Source of the DNA: Pegoplata infirma
Lineage: Eukaryota > Arthropoda > Insecta > Diptera > Anthomyiidae
NCBI GenBank assembly: GCA_963921195.1
Contig: OY992536.1
Location: 183,652,995 to 183,716,994, forward strand
Length of the DNA: 64,000 nucleotides
Direction: 5' to 3'
Shown: positions 61,865 to 64,000 of the stretch, in pieces
Numbering within the stretch: position 1 is the stretch's first letter
How the letters are laid out: every line of letters begins with the position of its first letter
The notes under the pieces: model-generated
What the model was told of the DNA's origin: nothing
Databases searched by the model: none
What the model saw: only the letters and a program-made list of their open reading frames with translations
Position numbers and translations under genes: made by a program

Positions 61865-63382
61865 CAGCGACGTATCCAGGAATTTGAAAACGGGGGGGGC
61901 ACAATTCCCAAAATTTTTTCGTCATCGCTTATTAATATTTATTTTTAACTACACCCATAAAACAGACTAAATACAAACTCGACAGTAGAGTTTTATAAGA
62001 AAAAATGAGGAAAAACTAAGCGATTTTAGGAGAAAACACAGCTGTTTTTAGTCCGTTTTACGCTAACATGGCAACACTTTCTACGACTTAGGAGTGAGTG
62101 AAACAACAAAAACCGATCTGGCATCCATTTTTCTTATGGCGTGTTCTCCTTCTAACCTAATTCGTAGAATAATTTGAAAACATTAACCATATGGTTAAAA
62201 AATACGGTTTTGAATTTCAATATGGGGGATCCAAAATGGCGCCAAATTTTTTAAAAATATTACAGATTTGCTTAAAATTCTTTGTGCACGGATTCTTGGA
62301 GTCGCTTAAGAAAAATTTGCAGTTGGATTTTTAAAATTCAAAATGTCGGATCCAACATGGTTATAATTTTTTTTTTAAATAACAGATTCACTCAAAACTC
62401 TTTACGCACCGGTTTGTTGGGTTGCTAAATTAGAATCTGCCATTCGAAAATCTAACTTCAGATTCTTATTTAGTGACCTTAAAAACTCGGGCATAAAAAG
62501 TTTCAAGGAAATCGGTTTATTTTTTTAAAAATATTTGTCGCCATGTTGGGTCCGCCATTTTGAATTCAAAAAATCCAACTTGAGATTCTTCTTAATAAGG
62601 GGTTCACACTTGCTGTTTTGAAGTGTTTAAGAGTGAGATGATTAAAAAGTCTTGTCCATTACGTTTTTATTCTGTTACTGGTGTTTTGTTGAACAACTTG
62701 CTTAAGGTCGCAAGTGTGAATGCCATATAAACGACCACAAAAACCTGTGTTTAAAGAGTTGACGAAGAAACCCTCATATATGTAAAAGAAACAATTCTAA
62801 GGTTGTGGTTTCTGGGCTCATTGGCCACATCGGGGATTTTGGGGTTAAAAAATTGGGTAAAAAATGGTGAATTTTGGGGTTTTCATCCATTTCTTTCTAT
62901 GAAACTTTATGATGTTTCCATATAAGAATAATTTTTTTTAATGCCTATCCAACGGGGCACTACCTTGTAAAAATTTGGCTTCGTTAAATAATTTTACTTA
63001 TGAAAATGTGTAAATTTTAAATCGTCTTTTAAGTTTCAGGGAAATCGGTTCATAAGGGTTGATATACTTCCCTTATCCTTTTGTTTGAAAATTGTTTTGT
63101 AGAAATTAATTTTCATGATCCTGATGCATAATTTTTATTAGATAAAAATAATATTTTGTGTTTTTAAATCATATTTTACTGATTTTGCGGTAAAAATGAC
63201 TATTTAGAAACGAAATTATTTCAAACTCTAGAGTTTTTATAAAAAAAAAATAAAATCTCTTCTTTTAAAATCAAAATATTTAGAAAATTGTGATTTTTTT
63301 GTATATAAAATTATAAAAATTTTCAAATCGAAAAGGGGGGGGGGCACGTGCCCCCTGTGCCCACCCCCTGTATACGTCCATG
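61865..63382. mobile_element. 1.5-kb hAT element with G-run ends, TSD CCTTAAGA
   Basis: Ends CAGCGACGTATCCAGG and the complement of CATGGACGTATACAGG, with G runs just inside (61893, 63336). A perfect 8-bp CCTTAAGA lies at 61857-61864 and 63383-63390. The interior has an inverted pair around GGATCCAAAATGGCGCC and TTGGGTCCGCCATTTTGAA (62227, 62543). No transposase frame is seen. Confidence 0.9.
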
Positions 63383-63390
63383 CCTTAAGA

Positions 63391-63864
63391 AATATAATTT
63401 TTTAAATCAAAATGGATAATATTCTTTGAAGAAGAAGTTCAGTTGAGTTTAAAAATTGTGGGAAACTTTATAAAATACTATATTGAAAATCGAATTTTGT
63501 TGTCCTGTGTAATCTTTTGTCTACATTAAAAAAAATTACAAAAATAATTAGCAACAAATCAGGGTGTGGTTTTTCAATAAAGAAAAACGTTTAATTTTTT
63601 TTATCAATAAATAATTCGCACTACATATATTCTACATTTATTTACAAGGAAACAACTGCAGAGCGGACACTCCTTAATAGATTTAAATCTTAATAACATT
63701 TTCATCAACATTTTGCAGAGAATGAAAAATAAAGTAAAACTTTTTTGGGTTTCAAATTTTTATTTAAAAGTGTTATAAAACGGCGAAAACTCTTGAAGAA
63801 CTCTGCTTAAGTTTTAAAATGGGCCAGAGATAATTCTCCTTTTAGAACTGACACCTTCTCTAAA
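63391..63864. other. Spacer, no gene supported
   Basis: AT-rich. GTTGTCCTGTGTAATC at about 63500 resembles the right end of the 36350 element (CCTGTGTAATG), so a fragment of that family may be present. Confidence 0.35.
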
Positions 63865-64000
63865 CACACAAAAACTTATTGGGTAAAAATGTTCAATTAA
63901 ATCTATTGATCAACAAAATTTAAATGACTCAATCAATGTTTTGATTAAAATTTTTGTTATTTTCTTTAACTGGCGAATTACAAATTTTTAACATACCAGA
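63865..64000 (+). mobile_element. CACACAAAAAATT MITE, copy 4, cut by window edge
   Basis: AAACACACAAAAACTTATTG, then TCTATTGATCAACAAAATTT and TCAATCAATGTTTTGATTAA align with the first 135 bases of the copies at 38240, 53662 and 59927. Confidence 0.75.

Overview
The window is very AT-rich eukaryotic DNA with no intact host gene that I can recognise. Everything clearly identifiable is transposon-derived. The organism is most likely a dipteran fly, possibly a calyptrate-type fly with a large repeat-rich genome (inference). The reasons are many copies of a dispersed element with a TATACCCTCC end, a short conserved core and a (GTCY)n microsatellite, which resembles the DINE-1/mini-me group of flies, together with dense hAT and TA-flanked inverted-repeat elements and non-LTR retrotransposons of insect type.

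Layout. 1-8.8 kb: simple GTAC-rich repeats, an exact tandem pair of a 689-bp inverted-repeat element (one copy carrying a 317-bp hAT insertion), a 188-bp MITE, a mini-me-like copy and a ~300-bp tandem array. 8.8-12.4 kb: a 21-bp minisatellite split by a 2.96-kb hAT element (8-bp duplication AATACAAT) that itself holds other repeats. 12.4-16.2 kb: hAT-like remnants and a foldback hAT. 16.2-23.4 kb: an inverted-repeat element with palindromes, then a ~150-bp tandem array interrupted by two sister TA-flanked elements (650 and 1215 bp, the longer with a coding remnant) and a 16-bp minisatellite. 23.4-25.7 kb: fragments. 25.7-29.2 kb: a hAT element with a broken BED-finger exon, split by a family A element, itself carrying an ORF1-only non-LTR copy, itself split by an inverted-repeat element. 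29.2-33 kb: further mini-me, family A and hAT copies.

33-36.1 kb: a 5'-truncated, decayed non-LTR retrotransposon (endonuclease, reverse transcriptase, RNase H, Cys/His tail). 36.3-39.5 kb: MITEs and a hAT with GTGAGTG repeats. 39.6-45.3 kb: a second copy of that retrotransposon, broken by an opposite-strand retrotransposon, which is in turn broken by hAT and other elements. 45.3-50.1 kb: family A, foldbacks, a 330-bp hairpin and a mini-me copy with two insertions. 50.1-55.6 kb: mixed repeats and some probably single-copy spacer. 55.7-61.1 kb: one family A element carrying a three-deep stack of DNA transposons and a foldback element. 61.9-63.4 kb: another hAT with a perfect 8-bp duplication.

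The elements do not form a pathway. What the window offers is a layered insertion history: at least ten insertions have readable target-site duplications, and several have an empty-site counterpart in the same window. No host coding gene, tRNA, rRNA or CRISPR array is supported. 'Family A', 'family D', 'family E' and 'family H' are labels used only here.
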